In this document: positions 1 to 8,763 of the stretch, piece after piece
Numbering within the stretch: the first letter of the stretch is position 1
Layout of the letters: each line of letters starts with the position of its first letter
The notes under the pieces: generated by a model
The model's database searches: none
Told to the model about the DNA's origin: nothing
The model's input: only the letters and a program-made list of their open reading frames with translations
Assembly: GCF_000017205.1 (NCBI RefSeq)
Contig: NC_009656.1
Span: forward strand, 4,220,001 to 4,284,000
Direction of reading: 5' to 3'
DNA: 64,000 nt
From: Pseudomonas paraeruginosa PA7
GTDB taxonomy: Bacteria; Pseudomonadota; Gammaproteobacteria; Pseudomonadales; Pseudomonadaceae
Program-made: the position numbers and the translations under genes

Positions 1-182
1 GGGAGGGCGTCGCGGGCGGCGGCGGAAAGATCGCTCAGGTGCGGGGCGTGCTCGCGGGCGACGATCAGCACGTGCGCCGGTCGCAGCGGAAAGATGTCCA
101 GCAGGACGATGAAATGCTCGTCCTCGAAGAGTCTGTGCGCCGGCTCGCGGCCACCCGCTATGGCGCAGAACACGCAATCCAT
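1..182 (-). CDS. HIT-family protein, N-terminal part only
   Basis: The gene runs off the left edge, leaving the first 60 residues, which begin MDCVFCAIAGG. The opening Cys-x-x-Cys followed by AGGREPAH, then DIFPLRPAHVLIV, is typical of the histidine-triad nucleotide hydrolase/transferase fold. The HxHxH catalytic motif would lie beyond the window edge and cannot be checked. The start is the ATG ending at 182. HIT proteins act on nucleotide conjugates in the cytoplasm; the exact substrate cannot be inferred. Confidence 0.8.
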   Translation of the reverse strand, partial: MDCVFCAIAGGREPAHRLFEDEHFIVLLDIFPLRPAHVLIVAREHAPHLSDLSAAARDAL

Positions 183-260
183 GGGAAATCCCGACATAGG
201 CCTCGACTCATGCTGAACGCCTGCCGGGCGTAGCGCAAGAATGGATTTCGTCGCGAAAGG

Positions 261-734
261 CTACAGCCGCGGCTCGATGCGCATGCGCCGGTCGCCGTGC
301 TCGTCGGTGCGGGTGTCGACGTCCGGCATCAACTCGGGCTGCATCATCTGCCGCAGGGTCGGCTCGTCCTCGGCGTCCTGCGACGGGTGCCGGCGATTCT
401 TCCAGGCCCGCTCCAGCGGCCAGCGGATGGCGGCGATCAGCAGGTACAGGCCGAAACCCAGCAGCGCCACCAGGGCCAGGTCGGAGACCGCGCGCCAGGC
501 GTTGTTGCCGACCTTGAACACGACGTCCAGCGCGGTGATGGCGATGGCCGGGGCGTAGAGGTCGTTCTGCGGGTCCACCGGGGTCGGCGTGAACAGCAGG
601 ATGAAGACGATCAGCCGCAGGGGCTCGCGCAACCAGCGCCACATCCAGCCGGTCATCAGCCAGAACACCAGCATCAGGCCGAGTCCGGCGATGGCGTAGG
701 CGCCCCAGGCGATCAGATAGTCTTGTTCATTCAT
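261..734 (-). CDS. small inner-membrane protein of unknown function
   Basis: A 157-residue protein with three probable membrane segments: about residues 9-28, 37-60 (with a polar TPTPVDPQND break after it) and 88-106. A charged cytoplasmic tail follows, rich in Asp, Glu and Arg. I recognise no catalytic motif; it resembles conserved hypothetical membrane proteins common in Pseudomonas. It is transcribed divergently from the oligopeptidase gene at 883 and follows the HIT gene on the opposite side. Codon usage is typical of the host. Function unknown. Confidence 0.75.
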   Translation of the reverse strand: MNEQDYLIAWGAYAIAGLGLMLVFWLMTGWMWRWLREPLRLIVFILLFTPTPVDPQNDLYAPAIAITALDVVFKVGNNAWRAVSDLALVALLGFGLYLLIAAIRWPLERAWKNRRHPSQDAEDEPTLRQMMQPELMPDVDTRTDEHGDRRMRIEPRL

Positions 735-882
735 GCGGCGTGCGTGGCGATAGCGGTGATGGGGGGCTTATGATAGCCGCTTTTGCGTGCCGACGCGCCT
801 ACCCGCCGATGGCGGGCGCCGCGCCGCCAGTTTTATTCAGATTTCCCGGCCTCGCGCATGGCCGGGCCGACGAGGATTCCCG

Positions 883-2934
883 ATGCCCCATCCGCAGCCC
901 CCCATCGCCCGCCGCGACGCCGGACGCGACCCCTACGCCTGGCTGGAGGAGCGCGACGCCCCGGAGGTGCTCGACTACCTGAAGGCCGAGAACGCCTACC
1001 TGGATGCCGAACTGGCCGACCAGGCCGCGCTGCGCGAGACCCTGTTCGAGGAGATCAGGGGACGCATCCGCGAGACCGACCTGTCGCTGCCCAGTCCCTG
1101 GGGGCCGTGGCTGTACTACCAGCGCACCACCGCCGGCGACGAATACCCGCGTCACTACCGCTGTCCGCGTCCGGCGGACGGCAGCCTGGCGGTCGACGAA
1201 AGCGCCGAGCAACTGTTGCTCGATCCCAACCTGTTGGCCGGCGACGGCTTCCTCTCCCTCGGCGCCTTCAGCATCAGCCCCGACCAGCGCCTGCTCGCCT
1301 ACAGCCTGGACACCAGCGGCGACGAGATCTACCGCCTGTTCGTCAAGGATCTCGCCAGCGGCGCGGTGCAGGCCCTGCCCTTCGACGACTGCGACGGCAG
1401 CCTGACCTGGGCCAACGACAACCGCACGCTGTTCTTCGGCGAACTGGACGACACCCACCGCCCGCACAAGCTCTATCGCCACCGCCTGGGCGAGGCCGGC
1501 GCCGAGCTGGTGTTCGAGGAAGGCGACGGGCGCTTCTTCCTGCACTGCTACCGCTCCAGCTCGGAACGCCAGCTGATCCTCCTGCTCAACAGCAAGACCA
1601 CCAGCGAGGCCTGGGTGCTCGACGCCGACCAGCCGCAGGGAGACTTCCGTTGCCTGGCGCCGCGCGAGGAAGGCCACGAGTACTACCCCGACCATGGGCG
1701 CCTCGACGGCCGCGGCCTGTGGCTGATCCGCAGCAACCAGGCGGGGATCAACTTCGCCCTCTACCAGGCCGAGGAGGCCCGTCCGACCCGCGAGCACTGG
1801 CAACTGCGCGTGGCCCACGACCCGCAGCGGACCCTGGAAGATGTCAGCCTGAACGCCGAGGCGGTGATCCTCGGCCTGCGCGACGGCGGCCTGCCGGTGA
1901 TCGAAGTGCAACCGCAAGGCCTGCCGGCCTACCGCGTGCAGTTGCCGGACGCCGCCTACAGCCTCTACGTGCAGGACAGCCTGGAATTCGACAGCCCCTG
2001 CGTGCGCCTGCGCTACGAGGCGCTGAACCGTCCGGCGCAGATACGCCAGCTGAACCTCGCCGATGGCACGCAGAGCGTCCTCAAGCAGACCCCGGTGGAA
2101 GGCCCCTTCGACGCCGACGCCTACGCCAGCCGGCGCATCTGGGCCAGCAGCGGCGACGGCACGCAGGTGCCGGTCAGCCTGGTGGCGCGCAAGGAAGTCC
2201 TCGACGGCATCGCCGCCGGGCGCCCAGCGCCGCTCTATCTCTATGGCTACGGCGCCTACGGGCATAGCCTGGATCCCTGGTTCTCCCACGCCCGCCTGAG
2301 CCTGCTGGAGCGCGGCTTCGTCTTCGCCATCGCCCATGTTCGTGGCGGCGGCGAACTGGGCGAGGCCTGGTACCGTGCCGGCAAGCTGGAACACAAGCAG
2401 AACAGCTTCGACGACTTCATCGCCTGCGCCGAGCACCTGCTCGCCGAGGGCTACTGCCGTCCCGAGGGCCTCGCCATCAGCGGCGGCAGCGCCGGCGGGC
2501 TGCTGATCGGCGCGGTGCTCAACCAGAGCCCGCACCTGTTCGGCGCGGCCATCGCCGAGGTGCCGTTCGTCGACGTGCTGAACAGCATGCTCAATCCGGA
2601 CCTGCCGCTGACCGTCACCGAGTACGACGAGTGGGGCAACCCGCAGGAGCCCGAGGTGCATGCGCGGATCGCCGCCTACGCGCCCTACGAGAACGTCAGC
2701 GCCCAGGACTACCCGCACCTGCTGGTGGTCGCCGGCTACAACGACAGCCGCGTGCAGTACTGGGAGGCCGCCAAGTGGGTGGCGAAGCTGCGGGCGACCA
2801 GGACCGACGCCAACCTGCTGCTGCTCAAGACCGATCTCGGCGCCGGCCACGGCGGCATGAGCGGCCGCTACCAGGGGCTGAAGGACGTGGCGCTGGAATA
2901 CGCCTTCCTGCTCAAGGTCCTCGACCTGGTATGA
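883..2934 (+). CDS. ptrB: oligopeptidase B (prolyl oligopeptidase family)
   Basis: A 683-residue cytoplasmic serine peptidase, which in this family cleaves after Arg/Lys in short peptides. The N-terminal two thirds forms a beta-propeller and the C-terminal part an alpha/beta hydrolase. The catalytic triad is visible: Ser536 in GGSAGG, Asp621 in YNDSRVQYWEAAKW and His656 in GAGHGGMSGR. Spacing and length fit E. coli oligopeptidase B closely. The frame is open upstream to 787, but the start at 883 is preferred because a GAGG lies just before it and the protein then begins MPHPQPPIAR as in relatives. The signal peptidase gene follows 52 nt downstream on the same strand. Confidence 0.93.
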   Translation: MPHPQPPIARRDAGRDPYAWLEERDAPEVLDYLKAENAYLDAELADQAALRETLFEEIRGRIRETDLSLPSPWGPWLYYQRTTAGDEYPRHYRCPRPADGSLAVDESAEQLLLDPNLLAGDGFLSLGAFSISPDQRLLAYSLDTSGDEIYRLFVKDLASGAVQALPFDDCDGSLTWANDNRTLFFGELDDTHRPHKLYRHRLGEAGAELVFEEGDGRFFLHCYRSSSERQLILLLNSKTTSEAWVLDADQPQGDFRCLAPREEGHEYYPDHGRLDGRGLWLIRSNQAGINFALYQAEEARPTREHWQLRVAHDPQRTLEDVSLNAEAVILGLRDGGLPVIEVQPQGLPAYRVQLPDAAYSLYVQDSLEFDSPCVRLRYEALNRPAQIRQLNLADGTQSVLKQTPVEGPFDADAYASRRIWASSGDGTQVPVSLVARKEVLDGIAAGRPAPLYLYGYGAYGHSLDPWFSHARLSLLERGFVFAIAHVRGGGELGEAWYRAGKLEHKQNSFDDFIACAEHLLAEGYCRPEGLAISGGSAGGLLIGAVLNQSPHLFGAAIAEVPFVDVLNSMLNPDLPLTVTEYDEWGNPQEPEVHARIAAYAPYENVSAQDYPHLLVVAGYNDSRVQYWEAAKWVAKLRATRTDANLLLLKTDLGAGHGGMSGRYQGLKDVALEYAFLLKVLDLV

Positions 2935-2986
2935 CGACCGCCGGGGCCGGCGGCGCCGGCCATCCGCCACGAAAAAGGCAACCTTC

Positions 2987-3550
2987 GTGAAACGACGCTT
3001 CTGGTCCGCCATGGGCCTGCTCGCCGCGATCATGCTGGCCGTCTACCTGGCGAATCCGTTCGGCACCGCCAGTCTCGACCCGCGCGCGCGGATCCTCGGC
3101 GTGGCGCTGTACAAGATCCCTTCGCGCTCGATGGAACCGACCTTGCAACAAGGCGACTTCATCCTCGCCAACGCCGCGCGCTACGCCTTCGCCGAACCGC
3201 AGGTCGGCGACCTGGTGGTGTTCCGCTTCCCGCCGCAGCGCAGCATCGCCTATGTGAAGCGCATCGCCGGGATACCCGGCGATCGCGTGCGAATCGATGG
3301 CGGCCGGCTCTACGTCAATGACCGCCCGGTGACCGAGCCCTACCTGGCACAGCAGGCGCTGCGCCAGCCGGACTCCCTGCGCATGGCCGAGCGTAGCGTC
3401 CCCGCCGGCCACTACTTCATGCTCGGAGACAACCGCGACAACTCCAACGACAGCCGCTACTGGGGCTACGTACCGCGCGCCGACCTGGTCGGCCGGGTGT
3501 TCGTCGTCTGGTATGCCGAGGACACCCGGCGCATCGGCTCGGTGCGCTGA
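2987..3550 (+). CDS. type I signal peptidase, second paralogue
   Basis: A 187-residue membrane-anchored serine protease of the LepB family. It has one N-terminal anchor (about residues 9-24) after a KRR positive patch, then the catalytic Ser48 in SRSMEPT and the general base Lys91 in YVKRIAGIPGD, and box E GDNRDNSNDSRYWG. At this length it lacks the second membrane segment and insert of the main LepB, so it is probably an accessory signal peptidase (PA1303-like). The GTG start at 2987 has an AAAAGG about 8 nt upstream; the alternative ATG at 3011 has none but would match some annotations. It ends 6 nt from the convergent hxuA stop. Confidence 0.88.
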   Translation: MKRRFWSAMGLLAAIMLAVYLANPFGTASLDPRARILGVALYKIPSRSMEPTLQQGDFILANAARYAFAEPQVGDLVVFRFPPQRSIAYVKRIAGIPGDRVRIDGGRLYVNDRPVTEPYLAQQALRQPDSLRMAERSVPAGHYFMLGDNRDNSNDSRYWGYVPRADLVGRVFVVWYAEDTRRIGSVR

Positions 3551-3556
3551 CGCCCC

Positions 3557-6112
3557 TCAGAAGAACTGGGTGACGCTGATCTTGGCGTTGCGTCCCTGGC
3601 TGTAGACCAGGTCGCCGCCCAGCGGCTGGCGATAGGAGCGGTTGAACAGGTTGTCCACGGTGAAGTCGATGCGGGTGTCCTTCAGGCCCAGCTTGGCCGG
3701 GACCCACTCGGCGAACAGCCGATGGGTGTCGTAGCTGTCGTTGGCCGCGTGATCCCAGTAGATATCGCCGGAACCGGTACCCATCCCGCCGCTGTAGCGA
3801 TCGCTGGGCAGGCGGTCGGTCTTGCGCACGAACTCGCCCTGCCAGCCGAGCCTGGCGTCCCACTCCGGAACCTTCAGGCCGAGCATGGCCACCCACTTCG
3901 GCGGCGGGATGTCGCGCGCCCACACGTTCGGTCCCCAGGGGTTGCTGTAGGCGCCATCGTGCTTGCCGGTCATCCACGAGTAGGACAGGCTGCCGAACAC
4001 CCGCTGGCTGTCGTAAAAGCTCTCGATCTCGAAGCCCTTGATGGTCAGGCCCGGCAGGTTGCGGTAGTTGCTCAGCGGCAGCAGGTCGCCGCAACTGCCG
4101 CCGATACTGCCGTTGTCGATCGACTGCTGGCGGCAGCCGACGCTGCGGGTACGGAAGATCTCGTCCTTGATGCGGTTCTGGAACAAGGTGGTACGGATCT
4201 GCAGGCTGTCGCCGGCCACCAGCAGGTCCGGCAGGTTGATCACGCTGCCGCCGCGGATCGCGTGGATGCGCTCGGCGTCCAGGTCGCGGCTGCTGCCGCC
4301 GATGGTCGAACTGTTCTGCACTTCGTACTGCTCGTCGATCACCGGCGCTCGCCAGGTCTGGGTGTAGTCGGCGAAGAACGCCAGGTTCGGCGTCGCGGTC
4401 CAGAACACCGACAGCCGCGGCGACCAGCCGGAGTAGGTCTGGGCGCGATAGTCATGGCCGAGCCTGGGATTGTGGTAGATCGGCGCCAGGTTGGCCTGGC
4501 CGTCGTTGCGCACGCTGTCGAAGCGCATCGACGGAGTGATGGTCAGGCTGCCGTAGGTGATCGCATCCTGGATGTAGAAGCTCTGCGTGTCCTGCTTGCC
4601 GGCCGGCATGAATGCCGGTTGCAGCCAGCCGTAGTTGTAGCGCGGGGTATCGTAGGTCTTGCCCGGCATGTGCATGAGGATGTCGCGCTTGTGCTTGTGC
4701 AGCACCGCGCCCAGGGTCAGCTCGTGCTGTAGCGCTGCGGTATCGAATCGGCTGGTGTTGCGCAGTTCCAGCACCTTGTCCCGGTACTCGGTGCGCATCC
4801 GCTGGCCGCCGGTGGCGAGTTGGTAGAAGGCGCTGTCCTCGCGACGGTCGAGCTGCTCGGTGCGGGCATCGGAATAGCTCAGTTGCAGGTCGATCCAGGG
4901 ATTGTCCAGCGGATGGTAGTTGTACTTGCCGGTCCAGGTGGTGTCGGTGGTGTCGCGGTGGGCCAGCAGGCGGGTCAGTCCCAGCTCGTAGCCGTAGCGG
5001 TCGATGGTCCACTGGCTCGGCGGGGTCGGGTAGCTGCTGGCGGAGAAAGGCGTCCAGCGCGAGCTTTTCGAGCGCAGGTAGGTGAAGCCCAGGTCGTGCT
5101 CCTCGGTGGGATGCAGGTTGAGCTTGAACAGGCCGGTCTTCTCGTCCTGGGCGCTGTTGGGCAGGCGCTGGGGATTGACCGGATAGTCCTTCGGCGACAA
5201 CGGCAGGTTGTCGGCCAGCTTCATGTCGCGCCCGTCGCGGCCGTTGAGGTAGACCAGGGCATCGACGCGGCGGTCCTGGCTGCGGCCGAACACGGCGCCG
5301 GAATAGATCTTCTGCTGGTCGTTGGAGTGGTAGCCGTACTTGAGCATGGCGCCGACGTCGCGGTCTTCGCGCAGCAGGTCCGGGGCGTCCTTGGTCTCCA
5401 TGTGCACGGTGCCGCCGAAGCCGCCGTTGCCGGTGAACACCGAGTGCGGCCCCTTCTCCACCTCGATGCGCTTGATCATTTCCGGCTCGATGAACACCGT
5501 GCCCTGCTGGTAGCGTTCGAAGCCGCTCTTCTGCGCGCCGTCCAGGGTGTAGGGCACATCCTCGGCGTCGCCCAGGCCCCAGATGTTGGTGGTCTGCCCG
5601 CCCGGCTTGGGCGAGCCGCCCATGGTCACCCCGGGCAGAGTCTGCAACAGGCTGGGGATGTTGTCCGCCTGCTGCCGCTCGATATCGCGCCGGGTCAGGG
5701 TGGAACGCCCGACGTTGCTGGCATCCACCTCGCGACCGTTGCCGACGATGGTCTGCGCGTCCAGTTGCAGGGCGTTGTCGCTGTAGGCATCGACCTGGCG
5801 CCGGCGCACCACGTAGCCGCCCCCCGCCTCCACCAGCTCCAGTTCGGAACCGGCCAGCAGCCGCTCCAGCGCCTCGCGCACCGCGTAGCTGCCGCTCAGT
5901 GCCGGTGCCCGCAGGCCGCGCAGGAGCGACTCGTCGAACAGCACCTGGACCTGCGCCTGCTGCGCCAGGCGCGTCAGCGCGGCGGCCAGCGGCTGCGCCG
6001 GCAGGTCGAAGCGTCGTTCGGCGGCACTGGCGCCGGCGGCCCACAACGCGGCGCCGAGCACGGCGGCGGAACACAGCGGACGCCAGGCGGCGCGGGTGAA
6101 AGGCAAGGTCAT
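3557..6112 (-). CDS. hxuA: HxuA, TonB-dependent heme receptor with signalling domain
   Basis: An 851-residue outer-membrane transducer. After a signal peptide (to about the AASAAE cleavage region) comes a secretin/TonB short N-terminal domain (QPLAAALTRLAQQAQVQVL region), then the plug (VDASNVGRSTLTRRD onwards) and a large beta-barrel ending in aromatic FF. The extra N-terminal domain is the hallmark of receptors that signal to an anti-sigma factor. Genes for the anti-sigma and ECF sigma lie directly upstream (hxuR, hxuI), so ligand binding outside should activate transcription inside. The start at 6112 has a GGGAG 7 nt upstream; longer frames reaching 6196 lack one. Heme as ligand follows from known HxuA (PA1302) work, not from this sequence alone. 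Confidence 0.92.
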   Translation of the reverse strand: MTLPFTRAAWRPLCSAAVLGAALWAAGASAAERRFDLPAQPLAAALTRLAQQAQVQVLFDESLLRGLRAPALSGSYAVREALERLLAGSELELVEAGGGYVVRRRQVDAYSDNALQLDAQTIVGNGREVDASNVGRSTLTRRDIERQQADNIPSLLQTLPGVTMGGSPKPGGQTTNIWGLGDAEDVPYTLDGAQKSGFERYQQGTVFIEPEMIKRIEVEKGPHSVFTGNGGFGGTVHMETKDAPDLLREDRDVGAMLKYGYHSNDQQKIYSGAVFGRSQDRRVDALVYLNGRDGRDMKLADNLPLSPKDYPVNPQRLPNSAQDEKTGLFKLNLHPTEEHDLGFTYLRSKSSRWTPFSASSYPTPPSQWTIDRYGYELGLTRLLAHRDTTDTTWTGKYNYHPLDNPWIDLQLSYSDARTEQLDRREDSAFYQLATGGQRMRTEYRDKVLELRNTSRFDTAALQHELTLGAVLHKHKRDILMHMPGKTYDTPRYNYGWLQPAFMPAGKQDTQSFYIQDAITYGSLTITPSMRFDSVRNDGQANLAPIYHNPRLGHDYRAQTYSGWSPRLSVFWTATPNLAFFADYTQTWRAPVIDEQYEVQNSSTIGGSSRDLDAERIHAIRGGSVINLPDLLVAGDSLQIRTTLFQNRIKDEIFRTRSVGCRQQSIDNGSIGGSCGDLLPLSNYRNLPGLTIKGFEIESFYDSQRVFGSLSYSWMTGKHDGAYSNPWGPNVWARDIPPPKWVAMLGLKVPEWDARLGWQGEFVRKTDRLPSDRYSGGMGTGSGDIYWDHAANDSYDTHRLFAEWVPAKLGLKDTRIDFTVDNLFNRSYRQPLGGDLVYSQGRNAKISVTQFF

Positions 6113-6201
6113 GCTGGAACTCCCAAGTGACTGCTGGAAATCGCCGGCAGCGGCGACGGACAGCAGAGAAGACGCGAGAGGGAGAAAAACCCGCATATGC
6201 G

Positions 6202-6220
6202 AATGAAAAATATTTTCATT
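6202..6220. promoter_or_regulatory. Fur-like box upstream of hxuA
   Basis: Perfect inverted repeat AATGAAA-5-TTTCATT in the hxuR-hxuA gap, 90 nt upstream of the hxuA start. The 7-5-7 layout equals the box upstream of hxuI. It suggests hxuA has its own iron-responsive promoter. Confidence 0.6.
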
Positions 6221-6237
6221 AATGACACCAGCGCGGC

Positions 6238-7221
6238 TCAGCGCGCCAGGATCAGCACCTCGCCGTCGGCCTGCGCCTGCACGCGCACCGGCAGCAGCGC
6301 CGGCAGGGCCAGGAGGAAGTCGTCCGGACGGGCGATGCGCACGCTGCCGGAGACGCGCTTGCCGGCCAGGCCGGCGTCCACCAGGCGGATCGGCGCAAGC
6401 CGGTAGCGCGACAGTTCCGCCACCAGTTCGCCCAGTGGTTTGTCGCGAAACACCAGTTGCCCGTCGCGCCAGCTGGCGACCTGTTCCGGCGCCACGTGGC
6501 CAAGCCGCAGGCGCTGGTCGGCGAGGTCCAGGCGGGCGCTGTCGCCGGCCAGCAGCACCTGTTCGCCGTCCTTTTCCAGCGACGGCCGCAACGCCACCCG
6601 CCCCTGCTTGACCGCCACCGTGAAGGCCTGCGCGTCGCGCCGCACGCTGAACTGGGTGCCGAGCACGGTGACCCGGCTGTCGCCGCTGGCGACCCGGAAC
6701 GGCCGGCTCGGATCGTGGCTGACCATGAAGAACGCCTCGCCCCTCTTCAGCAGCACGTCGCGGGTATGCTCGGCGTAGCGCACCTGGACCTGGGTATCGA
6801 CGTCGAGGAACAGCTTCGATCCGTCCGCCAGGACCACCTCGCGCTGCTCGCCAGGTGCCGTGCCGTAGGCGAGGTTCGGTCCGAGCGACTGGTCGCGCCA
6901 GAACAGGGTGGCGACGAGCAGCGCGCAGAACACGAAGAACGCCGCCGCCAGCGCCCGGGGCAGGCGCCAGGCCGGCACCGGCTCGGGAATATCGTCCAGC
7001 GCCGGGCGCGGCAGGCCGTCGAATTCGCGCCAGAGCCGCTCCATGCCGTCGAGCGCTTCGCGATGGCGCGGATCGGCGCGCAGCCAGGCATCCAGCTCCA
7101 GCCGGCAGGCGGCGCTGAAATGCGCGGAACGGCGGCGGCTGAACCAGTACGCGGCGCGCTGGTCGATGTCCAGTTCGGCTTCCTCGCCGAACAGCGGCTC
7201 CACCCGCTCCGTCGGTTTCAT
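6238..7221 (-). CDS. hxuR: HxuR, FecR-type anti-sigma factor
   Basis: A 327-residue single-pass inner-membrane regulator. The N-terminal cytoplasmic part (about residues 1-85, with the family-typical RQAAYWF-like DQRAAYWFSRR) would hold the sigma factor. A membrane segment spans about residues 88-107, followed by a periplasmic FecR domain (VVLADGSKLFLDVDTQV; FFMVSHDPSRPFRV) and a C-terminal STN-like region that contacts the receptor. Its ATG overlaps the hxuI stop as ATGA, so the two are translationally coupled. hxuA follows 125 nt downstream. Confidence 0.9.
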   Translation of the reverse strand: MKPTERVEPLFGEEAELDIDQRAAYWFSRRRSAHFSAACRLELDAWLRADPRHREALDGMERLWREFDGLPRPALDDIPEPVPAWRLPRALAAAFFVFCALLVATLFWRDQSLGPNLAYGTAPGEQREVVLADGSKLFLDVDTQVQVRYAEHTRDVLLKRGEAFFMVSHDPSRPFRVASGDSRVTVLGTQFSVRRDAQAFTVAVKQGRVALRPSLEKDGEQVLLAGDSARLDLADQRLRLGHVAPEQVASWRDGQLVFRDKPLGELVAELSRYRLAPIRLVDAGLAGKRVSGSVRIARPDDFLLALPALLPVRVQAQADGEVLILAR

Positions 7222-7745
7222 CCTTCGCCTCCCTGGCCGAGGCGCCGCTTGCAGTGCAGCAGGGCGCTGGCGATGTGCTTTTCCACCATGCTCAGGGAAA
7301 TTCCCATGCGCGCGGCCACTTCGGCCTGGGACAGGCCATCGAACTTGTGCAGGACGAACGCCTCGCGGCGTCGCGGCGGCAGGTCGGCCAGTGCCGCCGC
7401 GAGGTGGCTGAGGCGCTGCTGGTGTTCGAAGCGCTCGCCCGGCCCGGCCACCTCGGCCTCCGGCACGGCACGCTCGTCGTCAGCCGCCGGCCGTTCGAGG
7501 TCCTGGCCACGGCTCTGCTGCCGGCGCCAGTGATCGCGCAGGAGATTGCGGGCGATCTGGAACAGGAAGGCGCGCGGCTGTTCGACCGACTGCCGGCCCG
7601 GCCACTTCAACCACTGGGCGAAGGTATCCTGGGCCAGGTCGGCGGCGTCCGCCGAGCTGCCCAGGTGCCTGCGCAGGAAGCGCAGCAACTCGCCATGGAA
7701 CGCCTGATAGGCATGCGAGACGGAACCACGGAAACGCTCATCCAT
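7218..7745 (-). CDS. hxuI: HxuI, ECF (iron-starvation) sigma factor
   Basis: A 175-residue FecI-type sigma-70 factor that directs RNA polymerase to the hxuA promoter. Region 2 is seen in DLAQDTFAQWLKW and region 4 with its helix-turn-helix in LSQAEVAARMGISLSMVEKHIASAL. The frame is open to 7856, but the start at 7745 is chosen for a strong GGGGGAGG located about 6 nt upstream and because the protein then begins MDERFRGSVSHAYQAFH, the usual N-terminus. A Fur-like palindrome lies about 100 nt upstream (7844-7862), indicating iron repression. Confidence 0.9.
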   Translation of the reverse strand: MDERFRGSVSHAYQAFHGELLRFLRRHLGSSADAADLAQDTFAQWLKWPGRQSVEQPRAFLFQIARNLLRDHWRRQQSRGQDLERPAADDERAVPEAEVAGPGERFEHQQRLSHLAAALADLPPRRREAFVLHKFDGLSQAEVAARMGISLSMVEKHIASALLHCKRRLGQGGEG

Positions 7746-7843
7746 CCGTGCCTCCCCCGGCGGCGCCCCCCGCGCCGTTGACCCGCTGCAACACCTCGCC
7801 TCCCCGCTTCCGTCGGATACGGAAGTCCCTTCGCAAATATGCG

Positions 7844-7862
7844 AATGATAATACATATCATT
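7844..7862. promoter_or_regulatory. Fur box upstream of hxuI
   Basis: Inverted repeat AATGATA-5-TATCATT in a locally AT-rich stretch between ycgN and hxuI. It resembles the Fur consensus GATAATGATAATCATTATC and fits iron control of the hxu system. Confidence 0.75.
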
Positions 7863-7894
7863 TCATAAAAGTAAGGAGGAGGGACGGACATGGC

Positions 7895-8344
7895 TCAGCC
7901 GGCGCGGAAGATCAGGTAGTCCTCCCAGTCGTCCTCGGCCACCTGGCTTTCGCTGAGCATGCGGCCGGACTGGGAAATGCGCTCCTTGTGCACCTGTTCC
8001 GGATCACCGCAGACCAGGTGGTGCCAGAGCGGCAGGTCCCGGCCCTCGGCCACCAGACGATAGCCGCAGGTCGGTGGCAGCCACTGGAACTCGTCGGCCT
8101 GGGCCGGGGTGAGCTGGATGCAGTCGGGGACGAAGCGGATGCGCTCGGCGTAGTTGGTGCAGCGGCAGGTCTGCAGGTCGAGCAGCTTGCAGGCGATGCG
8201 CGTGTAGTAGACGCTGCCGTCGTCCTCGTCCTCGAGTTTCTGCAGGCAGCACAGGCCGCAACCGTCGCACAGCGACTCCCACTCGTCCTGGTCGAGTTGG
8301 GCGAGGGTCTTGCGTTTCCAGAAGGGTTCGACTTTGGCGGCCAT
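7895..8344 (-). CDS. YcgN/UPF0260 cysteine-cluster protein
   Basis: A 149-residue soluble protein with the YkgJ-type zinc or iron binding cysteine cluster: Cys-x2-Cys-x2-Cys-Cys in CDGCGLCC near residue 30, then further cysteines in IACKLL, TCRCTNY, PDCIQL and TCGYRL. The C-terminus WEDYLIF is conserved in the family. The biochemical role of YcgN proteins is not established. The ATG at 8344 gives the expected length. It is transcribed towards hxuI, from which it is separated by the Fur-box region. Confidence 0.85.
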
Positions 8345-8420
8345 GGCATCGGGGGCAGGTGAAAAGGCGCGATAGTCTAGACCCCCGTCTCTCCCAGGCC
8401 AAGCGCCGGCCGCCGCGTGG

Positions 8421-8696
8421 CTACTTGAGGTAGGAACGCAAAGCGGTCACCACCAGTTCCAGGTCCTCGCGGCGCTGTTCCGCGCTCGCCTGCTCGGCGC
8501 CGAGGTGTTCGCGGATGTGCCCCTCCAGCACTTCGTTCATCAGGCCGTTCACCGCGCCGCGGATCGCCGCGATCTGTTGCAGCACGGCCGCGCATTCGCT
8601 GCCCTCTTCCAGCGCCTGTTCCAGCGCCCGGGTCTGCCCGGCGATCCGGCGCACCCGCGCCAGGAGCTTCTTCTTCCCATGGATGGTATGGGCCAC
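8421..8696 (-). CDS. RcnR/DmeR-type nickel-cobalt responsive repressor
   Basis: A 91-residue all-helical repressor of the CsoR/RcnR/FrmR family. It carries His3, Cys35, His60 and His64, exactly the four side chains RcnR uses for Ni/Co. FrmR sensors have Glu at 64 and CsoR copper sensors have Cys-His-Cys, so a Ni/Co sensor is favoured. The GTG start at 8696 is set by GAGGAG 6 nt upstream; starting there places His at position 3. Longer frames (to 8942) have no such site and run through the operator. It is divergent from the CDF exporter gene at 8764 and probably represses it and itself through the palindrome between them. Confidence 0.88.
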
Positions 8697-8716
8697 CGCT
8701 TTCTCCTCAAGGTAAT

Positions 8717-8733
8717 ATACTGGGGTATAGTAT
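8717..8733. promoter_or_regulatory. RcnR/DmeR-type operator between repressor and CDF exporter
   Basis: ATACTGGGGTATAGTAT: AT-rich palindromic arms around a G-tract, the TACT-Gn-AGTA layout of RcnR-family operators and close to rhizobial DmeR sites. It lies between the divergent starts at 8696 and 8764. Confidence 0.75.
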
Positions 8734-8763
8734 ATTTTCGACGTCTCGACAGGACAGTAGCAA

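Noticed and set aside
799-3033. Long minus-strand open frame of 744 codons opposite the oligopeptidase gene
   Set aside because: It is a GC3 shadow of the real plus-strand gene, with low-complexity Gly/Ala/Arg/Gln composition and no recognisable domain.
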